Part shown: positions 7,248-17,181 of the stretch, piece after piece | Numbering within the stretch: position 1 is the stretch's first letter | Layout: each line of letters begins with the position of its first letter | NCBI GenBank assembly: GCA_026988355.1 | Contig: JALSLK010000095.1 | Span: 1-36,837 of the forward strand | Length of the DNA: 36,837 bases | From: Flavobacteriaceae bacterium | GTDB taxonomy: Bacteria > Bacteroidota > Bacteroidia > Flavobacteriales > Flavobacteriaceae | Reading direction: 5' to 3' | Made by a program: the position numbers and the translations under genes | Notes under the pieces: model-generated | What the model saw: the letters and a program-made list of their open reading frames with translations, nothing else | What the model was told of the DNA's origin: nothing | Databases searched by the model: none

Positions 7248-7820
7248 TTACCAATCAGGAATATGAGTTAAATTAGTTACTTTTTTACGAGTATAAATTT
7301 GGCAATTATCTGCATTTGGTTTTGGAAAATCATATTTTTTATAAGCGTGTTTAAATAAAAAAATACGATCTTTTTTAATATAGCCATATTTTTTTACATA
7401 CTTACCAATCTCATAAACCAAAAAGAATTCATAAGTTATCTTATTTGTTTCATCTATTTTGTAATAACCAATTGGACCATAATCAAAATCGTTATAATTA
7501 ATAGAATTTAATTCTCCATTTTTAATGGTCTTAAATCTAGAAGAAACTCTACCATTTTTAAAAAAACGCAAATAAGATTGCTCTACTATTTTTTGTGTAG
7601 AATCTTTTGATTTTAGGTAATATTGTGTAACATAAATAGAATTTGTATCAATCCAATCCTTCTCTTTTAGGTGGTATGGATATGGAGATTTTGCTAAATC
7701 AAAATTTGATTTTTTTGGTTTGGTAATTCCATTTTCGTAATAATAGTTTTTATTTGGAATACAAGAATATAGAATAATAAAAAATAATAAAACAATAAAA
7801 AGTGCTATTTTTTTATGCAT
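7248..7820 (-). CDS. Putative lipoprotein, function unknown
   Basis: 190 residues. A hydrophobic signal ends in LYSC (Cys20), a lax lipobox of the kind usual in Bacteroidota. The mature part is rich in Tyr, Lys and Asn with alternating beta-like segments (YLRFFKNGRVSSRF, GPIGYYKIDETNKITYEFFL) reminiscent of small single-domain lipoproteins. It lies 35 bp after the toxin-like gene at 7856-8920 and 52 bp before the TPR gene, all on the same strand. Position suggests an immunity or accessory role for the upstream protein, but nothing in the sequence proves it. Confidence 0.7.
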   Translation of the reverse strand: MHKKIALFIVLLFFIILYSCIPNKNYYYENGITKPKKSNFDLAKSPYPYHLKEKDWIDTNSIYVTQYYLKSKDSTQKIVEQSYLRFFKNGRVSSRFKTIKNGELNSINYNDFDYGPIGYYKIDETNKITYEFFLVYEIGKYVKKYGYIKKDRIFLFKHAYKKYDFPKPNADNCQIYTRKKVTNLTHIPDW

Positions 7821-7855
7821 CGTTTTCTATTTATGCTTTAAACGAGTTTATTGTA

Positions 7856-8920
7856 TTAAAAATTTTGTCCAATAGAGATTTCGGTAGCTTTGTGTTCAAA
7901 TTCAAACATGTGATTATTAATACTTTTATGTATAAAATTTTGTAAATATGCATCTCCAATAAAATCAATAGTGTTATTATTATGTCTAATGTATAACGAT
8001 GATTTATTTAGACTTTTTTGATATTTGGTTTGTGTGTGAAAGAAATTACGCGTTAAATCTACTAATTCTTTTTGATAGCGAGATTTCTCTTCTGGACTTG
8101 TTGCATTTTCAATTTTTAATTTTAAGGCATTCGTTCTAATATCGTCTTGTTCAAAATAGTCTCCAGTAAATGTCTGAGAACCAACTTCTAACAAAGGTGT
8201 TACAAGAGATATTCCGCCAGTCCAACCTTTATCAGTACCACCTCCATAATATGGAAAACGTGCTGTATCGTTATTTGTACTAACGTTAACATTACCTACT
8301 CTAAAACCAACTAAACCTTCTCTTTGTAAATGGTCTAATGAAAAATTATTATTATTTACTGCAGAATTATAGGTTAAAGCTTGACCATAACGAATAGAAT
8401 CTTTAAATTCATTTAAGTTAGGTATTGGAGAATTATTATTTATTGTATATGCCTGAAGTGGTTTTCCATGACCGTGACCAATAATGATATTTGCAGCAGC
8501 AGTTAAATCAAATTCCATTTTATTAGAATTATGAGCAGTACCTAAACCTCCATTGTATAAAGAAGCATTTATGGATGCATTTGCGGCAAAATTATTCCAT
8601 CTTTTTTGATAACCTAAATTGGCATCTAATTTCCATTTTGGTTTTGCACTATAACCAATCATTACTTGGAGTCCAATAGTAAATTTTAATCCATCTCCAG
8701 GACCTCCTCCAGAAAAATTGCCTGAACCACTTCGCCCATTAGAACTAATACTACTACCAAATTCAGACATTTGATTTTCTACATTTCTACGTAAATCGGT
8801 TTGTGCCCAAACATCAATATTATTATTAATAGAACTATTAAAATCCATGATGCTACTATTTAAAGCGGTATTTAGATTTGTTTCTACTAAATCTAAATTT
8901 AAAAGAGTATGTTCTGCCAT
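7856..8920 (-). CDS. Beta-rich protein resembling polymorphic toxin type 23 domains
   Basis: 354 residues, no signal peptide and no membrane segment. An N-terminal polar helical stretch (1-58) leads to a Gly/Ser linker (60-77, SSNGRSGSGNFSGGGPGDG). A region of repeated amphipathic strands follows (78-150: GLQVMIGYSAKPKWKLDANL, NASINASLYNGGLG). The C-terminal part (about 200-354) contains LVGFRVGNVNVSTNNDT, GGGTDKGWTGGISL and GSQTFTGDY, which recall the domain annotated in Bacteroidota as polymorphic toxin type 23 (Ntox23). Those domains normally end very large Rhs-type proteins; here the domain stands nearly alone, and the frame upstream is closed by a stop with no earlier start. The assignment is from memory of family patterns and moderately secure. 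Confidence 0.6.
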   Translation of the reverse strand: MAEHTLLNLDLVETNLNTALNSSIMDFNSSINNNIDVWAQTDLRRNVENQMSEFGSSISSNGRSGSGNFSGGGPGDGLKFTIGLQVMIGYSAKPKWKLDANLGYQKRWNNFAANASINASLYNGGLGTAHNSNKMEFDLTAAANIIIGHGHGKPLQAYTINNNSPIPNLNEFKDSIRYGQALTYNSAVNNNNFSLDHLQREGLVGFRVGNVNVSTNNDTARFPYYGGGTDKGWTGGISLVTPLLEVGSQTFTGDYFEQDDIRTNALKLKIENATSPEEKSRYQKELVDLTRNFFHTQTKYQKSLNKSSLYIRHNNNTIDFIGDAYLQNFIHKSINNHMFEFEHKATEISIGQNF

Positions 8921-8942
8921 AATTGCGATATAATTTTTATAA

Positions 8943-8974
8943 GTAGTGTTATTTTAGATGTAAAACAGCACTAC
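8943..8974. promoter_or_regulatory. Strong dyad upstream of the toxin-like gene
   Basis: Fourteen-base arms (8943-8956 and 8961-8974; outer part GTAGTG/CACTAC, inner TTTTA/TAAAA) match at 12 of 14 positions around the loop GATG. It lies 23 bp before the start of 7856-8920, with no T-run behind it, so an operator or leader hairpin is likelier than a terminator. Confidence 0.5.
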
Positions 8975-9072
8975 CATCCAAATATAATAAATTAATTTTA
9001 ATTATTAGAGTTTTTGCAATTCTAATTTATGAAACAGCTTTAATGTAAATACAAAGTATTATTATTGCTTAA

Positions 9073-9801
9073 TTAACAATTGCCAACAGCACAATAAAAA
9101 TGGATAACAATCTCTTTACTTTGGGTGTATCCAAATTCGTTAGTAACCTCTATTGTAACTGTTTGTTCGCTAATTAGATGATGGCTAATTTCAAAAACTA
9201 AATCTGGTTTTGGTGTACCTTCAATTTCTTCGTATACCGTTGGATTTGAAGTAACATTGTTAGAAATAGATGCTTTATAAATTAGATTGTGTTCGTAGTC
9301 ACCAGTAAAATTTACGGTTACAGTTATGTTTGTTGTTTCAGATAGCTCTACATTTACACTTTCAGCATCCAATTGAATTGTAAATTCAGGCATTTTAGAA
9401 GTTAAGGTAATGTTTTTTGTTTTTACGACATCTCCTTTTTTAATTTCTATTATAAAATTAGTATTACCAACTGCATTAGGAGTAATATTAATTCTAAATT
9501 CACCACCAGAAAAATTAGAAAATGTATCAAAATCAATTGAATTTCCATCAATATTTAAGGTAGATGATAAATTGTCAGAAACATCTGCAATAACTTTTAT
9601 TTGGTAGCCAATAGTACTTACAGGTAAACTTAATTGATAACTAGCTTCTTGTTTGGCATAAACGGTATTTCTTTCTTCAAGAGAAGTTATCGAAAACTCA
9701 TTACTTTCTTCTTCAATATTATCCTTGTTACAACTTGTAAATAATAATACGCTAAATAATAAAATAATTACTTTTGAAATGTTGTTTTTAATTTTTGTCA
9801 T
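9073..9801 (-). CDS. Lipoprotein with Ig-like beta domains, function unknown
   Basis: 242 residues. The signal sequence ends LFTSC (Cys24). The mature part looks like two consecutive immunoglobulin-type beta sandwiches (about 45-135 and 138-235), each a series of short strands with Asn/Thr/Ser turns, e.g. GGEFRINITPNAVGNTNFII and TNITVTVNFTGDYEHNLIYK. The segment with FTGDYEHNLIYKA recalls TraQ/DUF3872-like conjugation lipoproteins, but I cannot confirm that. The C-terminus ends HFYCAVGNC, with two cysteines that could form a disulfide. It has its own promoter signals and lies between carB and the toxin-like gene. Confidence 0.7.
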   Translation of the reverse strand: MTKIKNNISKVIILLFSVLLFTSCNKDNIEEESNEFSITSLEERNTVYAKQEASYQLSLPVSTIGYQIKVIADVSDNLSSTLNIDGNSIDFDTFSNFSGGEFRINITPNAVGNTNFIIEIKKGDVVKTKNITLTSKMPEFTIQLDAESVNVELSETTNITVTVNFTGDYEHNLIYKASISNNVTSNPTVYEEIEGTPKPDLVFEISHHLISEQTVTIEVTNEFGYTQSKEIVIHFYCAVGNC

Positions 9802-9816
9802 TTTGTCATTTTTTTA

Positions 9817-9824
9817 CAAAGGTA
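9817..9824 (-). promoter_or_regulatory. -7 element for lipoprotein gene 9073-9801
   Basis: On the minus strand TACCTTTG (9824-9817) matches TAnnTTTG, 15 bp before the start codon. No good TTG lies at the expected distance; the palindrome at 9834-9849 occupies that place instead. Confidence 0.5.
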
Positions 9825-9833
9825 TATATATTT

Positions 9834-9849
9834 TAAGAAATATTTCTTA
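9834..9849. promoter_or_regulatory. 16-bp perfect palindrome, possible operator
   Basis: TAAGAAATATTTCTTA reads the same on both strands. It lies about 10 bp upstream of the -7 element of the lipoprotein gene and 18 bp after the carB stop, with no T-run, so a regulator site is more plausible than a terminator. Confidence 0.45.
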
Positions 9850-9867
9850 TTCATTAAAAATAATTTA

Positions 9868-12717
<2,850 letters not shown>

Positions 12718-13103
12718 CTAATTTTGTTTGTACAAATATTTAACAATTTATACAGTAATAAAATTAAAATTTAAAAAACTTATTAAGACATTGTGAATAA
12801 TTTTTTGCAAGAATTAATACCAACTCCACATCAAAATACGTTATAAATTATTTATCTTTTCACGTTTTACTGCACTTTAAATTTAAACCATAGCTATGCT
12901 ATGCTTGAAATTTCAAGATTGTAAAACATAAAAATAGTTCAAATCTATTTAGCGCATTTTGAAATTAAATTGGTATTATTCCTCTTTTATTCTTTTTGGT
13001 TATTTCTTGTAAATATAAGATTTAGCAAACTTAGGTTGGTATAAGATGGTATATTCAAGAATAGTTTGTAGATAAAAACGCTTCGGTTTAGATGGAAAGT
13101 GGA
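12718..13103. other. 386-bp gene-free interval holding the second repeat copy
   Basis: Between the carB start and the end of the 13104-14237 gene there is no credible coding frame. It holds the carB upstream region, repeat copy 2 (12817-12976) and about 125 bp in which I see only a stray TTGGTAT (about 13036-13042) and no strong terminator. Confidence 0.7.
12817..12976. repeat. MITE-like repeat, copy 2 (160 bp)
   Basis: Same length, orientation and ends (ATACCAA/TTGGTAT) as 2350-2509, with three substitutions over 160 bp (about 98% identity). The nested GTTTTAC/GTAAAAC pair and the CTTGAAATTTCAAG palindrome are kept. Both copies are followed by TATT, and no clear target duplication is visible. 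Such similarity in non-coding DNA indicates recent spread or selection. Confidence 0.85.
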
Positions 13104-14237
13104 TTATTTAATATATAAATACCAAAATACAAGAAGTACAACAATAATAAGAACCAGTATGGTTATAGACAGCACATCTAATTTATTATTGTTTGCTTTA
13201 ACAAGAGTTGTACCTTTTTTTACGGCGTTATTTTTTGAGGTTACATTTTTATGTTTAACCTCTTTTACCTTAGAGAACTTATTAGTTGTATTTTTGTCTT
13301 GAAGTTTTTTTATCTCGGTTATTTTAGCCGTTTCTTTTTTGGTTTTAATAGTATCGCCTTTTGGATTTGGGGATTTTTGTTCCTTATTTTTTGTAAGAAT
13401 ATTGGTAGGCAGAGATGTTTCAGTTTTTATTTCTGTTTTTGTAGTATCTAAAGTCTTATTTGGTTGTAAAGTAGTTGTAGTTACCGATTTTAATTTTTTA
13501 GAATTCGCTTTATTTTTCTCAACTATTTTAGTTATTGTAGTTGTTATTTGTGATTTTTGCTCTCTCAATAACTCCCTTTCTTTAATGTCGGCTTTTATTT
13601 TTTCTAATTTTTCCTTTATAGAAAGGTAAGATTCTTGTGTTTCTTCATCTATTTGTTTTTGAGGTTTTGTTGTACGAATAGATTCCTCCTTATTTATAGT
13701 TGGTTTGTCTATTTCTTGCGTACTTTCTTTTTTTAACTCCGTATCCCTTTTAACTAGTACTTCTTTTTTAGAAAGAACATTTTTATCGGATTCAATTATA
13801 GTTTTAGCAACTATTTCTTCTTTAGCAATAGTTGTATTTTGCATGGATTTTAATTCCTCATTATCAAATTCAATTGTAATTAGAGGTGTATTAGAGTTTG
13901 AGTTTTCTATCTGTTCTTCGAGTTTGTTTTCTAATTTTTTTTGGGAGACATTACTTAAATTGTCTTTAATTATTTTTTCGGAATCGCTTTCTTTTTTTTG
14001 AATATTAGCTAAGGAAACCTCAGATTTGCTTTTTGGTGTTATCTTTGGGAGCGTTGGTGTATTAAAAATAATATTATCATCTGTCCTAAATTTTTGTTTC
14101 TTCTCCTTGATGGGATCTTTTAACTCCGAATTTTTTTTGTTTTTTGATTTCAGATTATCAAAAAGCTTATGCATTATATCCAACTCTTTTTTTAGTTGAT
14201 CTATATTCTTTGAATTGGTAGTTTTATTTGGAGTCAT
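13104..14237 (-). CDS. Tail-anchored Lys/Glu-rich protein, function unknown
   Basis: 377 residues from the ATG at 14237 (MTPNKTTNSKN); an upstream non-ATG start at 14261 is less likely. The first 350 residues are very hydrophilic (Lys, Glu, Thr, Ser, Asn) with coiled-coil-like parts (about 10-35 QLKKELDIMHKLFDNLKSKN, about 205-245 SIKEKLEKIKADIKERELL), otherwise low-complexity and probably disordered. A single hydrophobic helix (about 353-374, VLSITILVLIIVVLLVFWYL) ends the chain, so the protein would be anchored by its C-terminus with the long domain in the cytoplasm. No family is recognised. It is divergent from the roadblock/LC7 gene. Confidence 0.75.
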   Translation of the reverse strand: MTPNKTTNSKNIDQLKKELDIMHKLFDNLKSKNKKNSELKDPIKEKKQKFRTDDNIIFNTPTLPKITPKSKSEVSLANIQKKESDSEKIIKDNLSNVSQKKLENKLEEQIENSNSNTPLITIEFDNEELKSMQNTTIAKEEIVAKTIIESDKNVLSKKEVLVKRDTELKKESTQEIDKPTINKEESIRTTKPQKQIDEETQESYLSIKEKLEKIKADIKERELLREQKSQITTTITKIVEKNKANSKKLKSVTTTTLQPNKTLDTTKTEIKTETSLPTNILTKNKEQKSPNPKGDTIKTKKETAKITEIKKLQDKNTTNKFSKVKEVKHKNVTSKNNAVKKGTTLVKANNNKLDVLSITILVLIIVVLLVFWYLYIK

Positions 14238-14277
14238 GGATAATAAAATTTGAAAAATCAATAAACGATTTAAAACT

Positions 14278-14307
14278 TTGTAAAAGTAGAAAAAATATTT
14301 ATATTTG
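14278..14307 (+). promoter_or_regulatory. Promoter of the roadblock/LC7 gene
   Basis: TTG (14278-14280), a 19-bp spacer and TATATTTG (14300-14307) match the Bacteroidota consensus and fix the start at the ATG at 14330. Confidence 0.75.
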
Positions 14308-14329
14308 CATAAACTTAAAAAGTATATTT

Positions 14330-14677
14330 ATGAATAAATTAGAAGAAGTTTTAAACAGACTTGTTGAGAATACAAACTCAAATTCTGCGATATTGGTTAA
14401 CTCGGAAGGGTTATCAATAGCATCTGTTAATGCTAATAATGAAGATAGGATAGCTGTAATGATAGCATCATTGCACTCTATGGGAGAAAAATTTTCTTCG
14501 GATTTAGATAAAGGAAATGTAGAACAGTTTTATATAAAAACAAAAGAAGGTTATATTTTGCTTAAAGACGTAACAGAAAATGCAATTATTGGTCTTATTG
14601 CAAATGACAACTCAAAATTAGGATTATTAATGATGTATTTGGATTCTGCAACAGCAGAAATATCTGAATTAATATAA
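14330..14677 (+). CDS. Roadblock/LC7 domain protein (MglB-like)
   Basis: 115 residues forming a single roadblock/LC7 domain: N-terminal helix MNKLEEVLNRLVENTNSNSA, strand ILVNSEGLSIAS, the long helix RIAVMIASLHSMGEKFSSDL and the strands EQFYIKTKEGYILLKDV and AIIGLIAND. The start at 14330 is chosen because an in-frame ATG at 14228 lies upstream of the promoter. Roadblock proteins act as dimers that bind or regulate small Ras-like GTPases (MglA-type). No GTPase gene is in the window. The divergent neighbour is a tail-anchored coiled-coil protein. Confidence 0.9.
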   Translation: MNKLEEVLNRLVENTNSNSAILVNSEGLSIASVNANNEDRIAVMIASLHSMGEKFSSDLDKGNVEQFYIKTKEGYILLKDVTENAIIGLIANDNSKLGLLMMYLDSATAEISELI

Positions 14678-14735
14678 TTGAATAGTTTACTAATTTAAAG
14701 AGTAAAATATTTATAGTAGTTTCCCTTAACTATGT

Positions 14736-14776
14736 AATTAGCCTTAAGATCTTTAGTATTTTAAGGTTAATTTTTT
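14736..14776 (+). terminator. Terminator of the roadblock gene
   Basis: Arms AATTAGCCTTAA (14736-14747) and TTAAGGTTAATT (14761-14772), with one G-U pair, are followed by a T-run to 14776. It ends just before the stop of the convergent helicase gene. Confidence 0.75.
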
Positions 14777-14777
14777 G

Positions 14778-16202
14778 CTATCTAAAAAAATCATCACTAA
14801 ACCCAATTAAAAATAATTTTTCTTGTGCTCTAGTAATTGCTGTATACAACCATCTGTAATAAGAAAGCGATGTTCCATCAGGAAGATATGGTTGTTCAAT
14901 AAAAATCGTATTCCATTGTCCACCTTGCGATTTATGACAAGTCATAGCGTACGAAAACTTTATTTGTAATGCATTGAAGTATTTATTCTTTTTAATTTCT
15001 TGAAATTGTTTGTACTTTGGTAAATGCGCATAATCTTTACTTATCTCTGTATAAAGTTTGTGAGATTCTTCGTAACTTAAAGATGGTGTTTCGGAAGTTA
15101 AAGTATCTAATAATACAACAGTATCGAAAGGTTTTTGATTTGGATAATCAATCATACGAACAGTAACTTCTGCAAACTGAAAATTATAGAGTTCTTTATA
15201 TGTTTTTATGTACATTATTTCGCAAATATCTCCATTAGCAATAAAATTAGCAGCATCACTTTCGTTTAACCAATAATAGTTATTTTTTACTACCATGATA
15301 AAATCTCCAACCGAAATTTCGTTTTCTTGACTTCTAATTTTATAGCGTATTTGTTGGTTGTATTGATTTGCCCTTTTATTTGAACGTACTATAATTGCCG
15401 TATCTTCAATACCATATTTTGTATACGATTCGTGTATTGCATTTTCAATATCGTATCCATCAATAAGTCTCGAAATATCTGGAAAATTTAATTGAAATTG
15501 AAAACCAATCCCTTTGTAATATTCACTTATAATGGTACGGATTTCGGTTGCATTGGTTAAAATTCCAGAATCTTTATGTTGTCGCATCACTTCATCTAAT
15601 TCTATAGTAGTAACATCCTTACCAAAATCATAGGTTAGCGTATTTTCATTTAATGCTGGACTTAAATCTAATTTTACAGGTGGTAATTGTGCCGTATCTC
15701 CTATAAGAATAAGTTTGCAGTTTGTACCAGAATAGATATAAGATATTAAATCTTGTAATAAAGAACCATTCTCAAAAAAGTTAGATTTAGAAGGTGTATC
15801 AGGAATCATTGACGCTTCATCAACAATAAAAATTGAATTGGTATGTTTGTTTGGTTTTAAAACAAAATCTACATTACCACCTTTTGCTTTTTTTGATAAA
15901 TAGATTTTTTTGTGAATGGTAAAAGCAGGTTTTTTAGAGTAATTAGCAATAACTTTTGCTGCTCTACCTGTCGGAGCTAATAAAACAGATTTCATTCCAA
16001 CTTGTCCTAAATTATTTACAAAAGCACTTATTGTTGTTGTTTTACCAGTTCCAGCATAGCCTTTAAGAAGAAAGAGTTTATTTTTATTGCAGTCAAAAGA
16101 AAAATTACTTAAAGATTTTAATAACCTTTCTTGCGATAATGTTGCCGTAAATGGAAATTTGTCTAAAAGTAAATAGTAAAATTTGGTTTTATCTTTTATC
16201 AT
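14778..16202 (-). CDS. RecD/Dda-like superfamily 1 DNA helicase
   Basis: 474 residues. It shows the SF1B helicase motifs in order: Walker A GYAGTGKTT (48-56), motif II IFIVDEASMIPD (about 124-135), motif III LILIGDTAQLPPV (about 163-175), motif IV AIIVRSNKRANQYNQQIRYK (about 270-290), motif V YAMTCHKSQGGQWNTIFIE (about 425-443, UvrD_C_2 type) and motif VI WLYTAITRAQEKLFLIGF (about 453-470). It therefore unwinds DNA with ATP, probably 5'-3'. It lacks the N-terminal extension of RecD2 and is nearer to phage Dda or PIF1 size. The gene is monocistronic; annotation pipelines commonly call it an AAA-family ATPase. Confidence 0.93.
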   Translation of the reverse strand: MIKDKTKFYYLLLDKFPFTATLSQERLLKSLSNFSFDCNKNKLFLLKGYAGTGKTTTISAFVNNLGQVGMKSVLLAPTGRAAKVIANYSKKPAFTIHKKIYLSKKAKGGNVDFVLKPNKHTNSIFIVDEASMIPDTPSKSNFFENGSLLQDLISYIYSGTNCKLILIGDTAQLPPVKLDLSPALNENTLTYDFGKDVTTIELDEVMRQHKDSGILTNATEIRTIISEYYKGIGFQFQLNFPDISRLIDGYDIENAIHESYTKYGIEDTAIIVRSNKRANQYNQQIRYKIRSQENEISVGDFIMVVKNNYYWLNESDAANFIANGDICEIMYIKTYKELYNFQFAEVTVRMIDYPNQKPFDTVVLLDTLTSETPSLSYEESHKLYTEISKDYAHLPKYKQFQEIKKNKYFNALQIKFSYAMTCHKSQGGQWNTIFIEQPYLPDGTSLSYYRWLYTAITRAQEKLFLIGFSDDFFR

Positions 16203-16218
16203 ACAATAACTAAAAAAT

Positions 16219-16248
16219 CAAAGGTACAAATTAGAGATTGATACTCAA
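16219..16248 (-). promoter_or_regulatory. Promoter of the helicase gene
   Basis: On the minus strand TTG (16248-16246), a 19-bp spacer and TACCTTTG (16226-16219) match the Bacteroidota consensus. Confidence 0.7.
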
Positions 16249-16300
16249 ATATTAAATAAAAAACATTTTATAAATAGAGGTCAATATTATAATTTATATG

Positions 16301-16312
16301 TAACAAATGTTA
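16301..16312. promoter_or_regulatory. Dyad upstream of the protoglobin gene
   Basis: TAACA-AA-TGTTA lies 23 bp upstream of the -7 element TAACTTTG (16336-16343), where the -33 element is poor. This is a good place for an activator site, possibly of the Crp/Fnr type; the regulator is unknown. Confidence 0.4.
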
Positions 16313-16335
16313 ACTTAAGAACGATAAAATAGTTA

Positions 16336-16343
16336 TAACTTTG
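16336..16343 (+). promoter_or_regulatory. -7 element of the protoglobin gene
   Basis: TAACTTTG fits TAnnTTTG, 24 bp before the ATG. No TTG is found 17-23 bp upstream, suggesting activator dependence. Confidence 0.5.
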
Positions 16344-16367
16344 TTATTGAATTAATAAATTACAGTA

Positions 16368-16949
16368 ATGTTAGCAGAGATAACACAACAGATTTTAGAT
16401 CAAATGCCTCAAGAAACTAGACTTGCAGCATACGATATCGAAACAATAAGAGCAAATAAAGATTTTCTATTTAAAAAAGCAGAGATGATTGTAAAAGATT
16501 TTTACGATACCGTATTTTCTCATACAGAAACAGCAGCTATTTTTCATGAAGGAGAACGACCAGCAAGAGAAAAATCATTGACAGATTGGATTGTTAAAAC
16601 GGTAACTGGAGATTTTGATGCTGCATATTGGGAATGGCAAACTTTTGTTGGAATATTACATATTAAAAGAAAGGTTAAAAATAATATGATGATTGCAATG
16701 ATGGGCAGAATATCAAATATTATAGCAACAGAAGCAATAAAAGAATTAGAAGTAGATGTAGCTATAAAATTGAAGGATGCTTGGATGAAATTAGCATCAA
16801 CAGTATTAGCATTAATAGGCGAAAGTTATCATATTTTTTATATGAAAGCAGTAGGTAATACTACAGGATTATCAAGTGTATTATTAGAAAATACAGTTAA
16901 AGTAGAAATTGATAATTTAATTGATGAATATAAAGAACATAGAATATAA
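16368..16949 (+). CDS. Single-domain protoglobin-like heme protein
   Basis: 193 residues, the size of stand-alone protoglobins (about 195). The core follows the protoglobin/globin-coupled-sensor pattern: FYDTVFSHTETAAIF (about 45-59), a conserved Trp region LTDWIVKTVTGDFDAAYWEW (71-90) and VGILHIKRKV (94-103). In this family the motif corresponding to IGRVHxRIG carries the proximal heme ligand, so His98 is the candidate. No signalling or methyl-accepting domain follows, so it would bind O2, CO or NO or sense them through a partner. It is monocistronic, and the promoter carries a possible activator dyad at 16301-16312. Confidence 0.85.
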   Translation: MLAEITQQILDQMPQETRLAAYDIETIRANKDFLFKKAEMIVKDFYDTVFSHTETAAIFHEGERPAREKSLTDWIVKTVTGDFDAAYWEWQTFVGILHIKRKVKNNMMIAMMGRISNIIATEAIKELEVDVAIKLKDAWMKLASTVLALIGESYHIFYMKAVGNTTGLSSVLLENTVKVEIDNLIDEYKEHRI

Positions 16950-17146
16950 GAGGTTTTTATACAATGGAAATTATTTTGAGTTTTAGGCATAATAATTGTA
17001 TTGTAAATAAGTAAGAAGAATTTAATGTTATTTTTATAGAATATTAAAGAGGTTAATTTTCAATGTATTATATGACGATAGAAGTATATTGGTAGATGTA
17101 AATAAATAATCTCTATCAAAAAATTTTTGAACTACATTATTTTTTG

Positions 17147-17154
17147 TAGCTTTG
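17147..17154 (+). promoter_or_regulatory. -7 element of the 17182-17907 operon
   Basis: TAGCTTTG matches TAnnTTTG. It overlaps a possible TTG start codon at 17152, which argues for translation starting at the ATG at 17182 instead. Confidence 0.6.
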
Positions 17155-17181
17155 CGAATAACCTTTAAAGTAAAATTTTTT

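Noticed and set aside
13030-13055. TTGGTAT and GGTATA motifs after repeat copy 2
   Set aside because: No ATACCAA partner with inner matches is found at a fitting distance, so this is not counted as another element.
14228-14329. 34-residue N-terminal extension of the roadblock protein
   Set aside because: The extension would begin upstream of the consensus promoter at 14278-14307 and is unlike the family; the ATG at 14330 gives a normal domain.
17152-17181. TTG start giving ten extra residues to the two-TM protein
   Set aside because: The TTG is part of the -7 element TAGCTTTG, so it cannot be in the mRNA.
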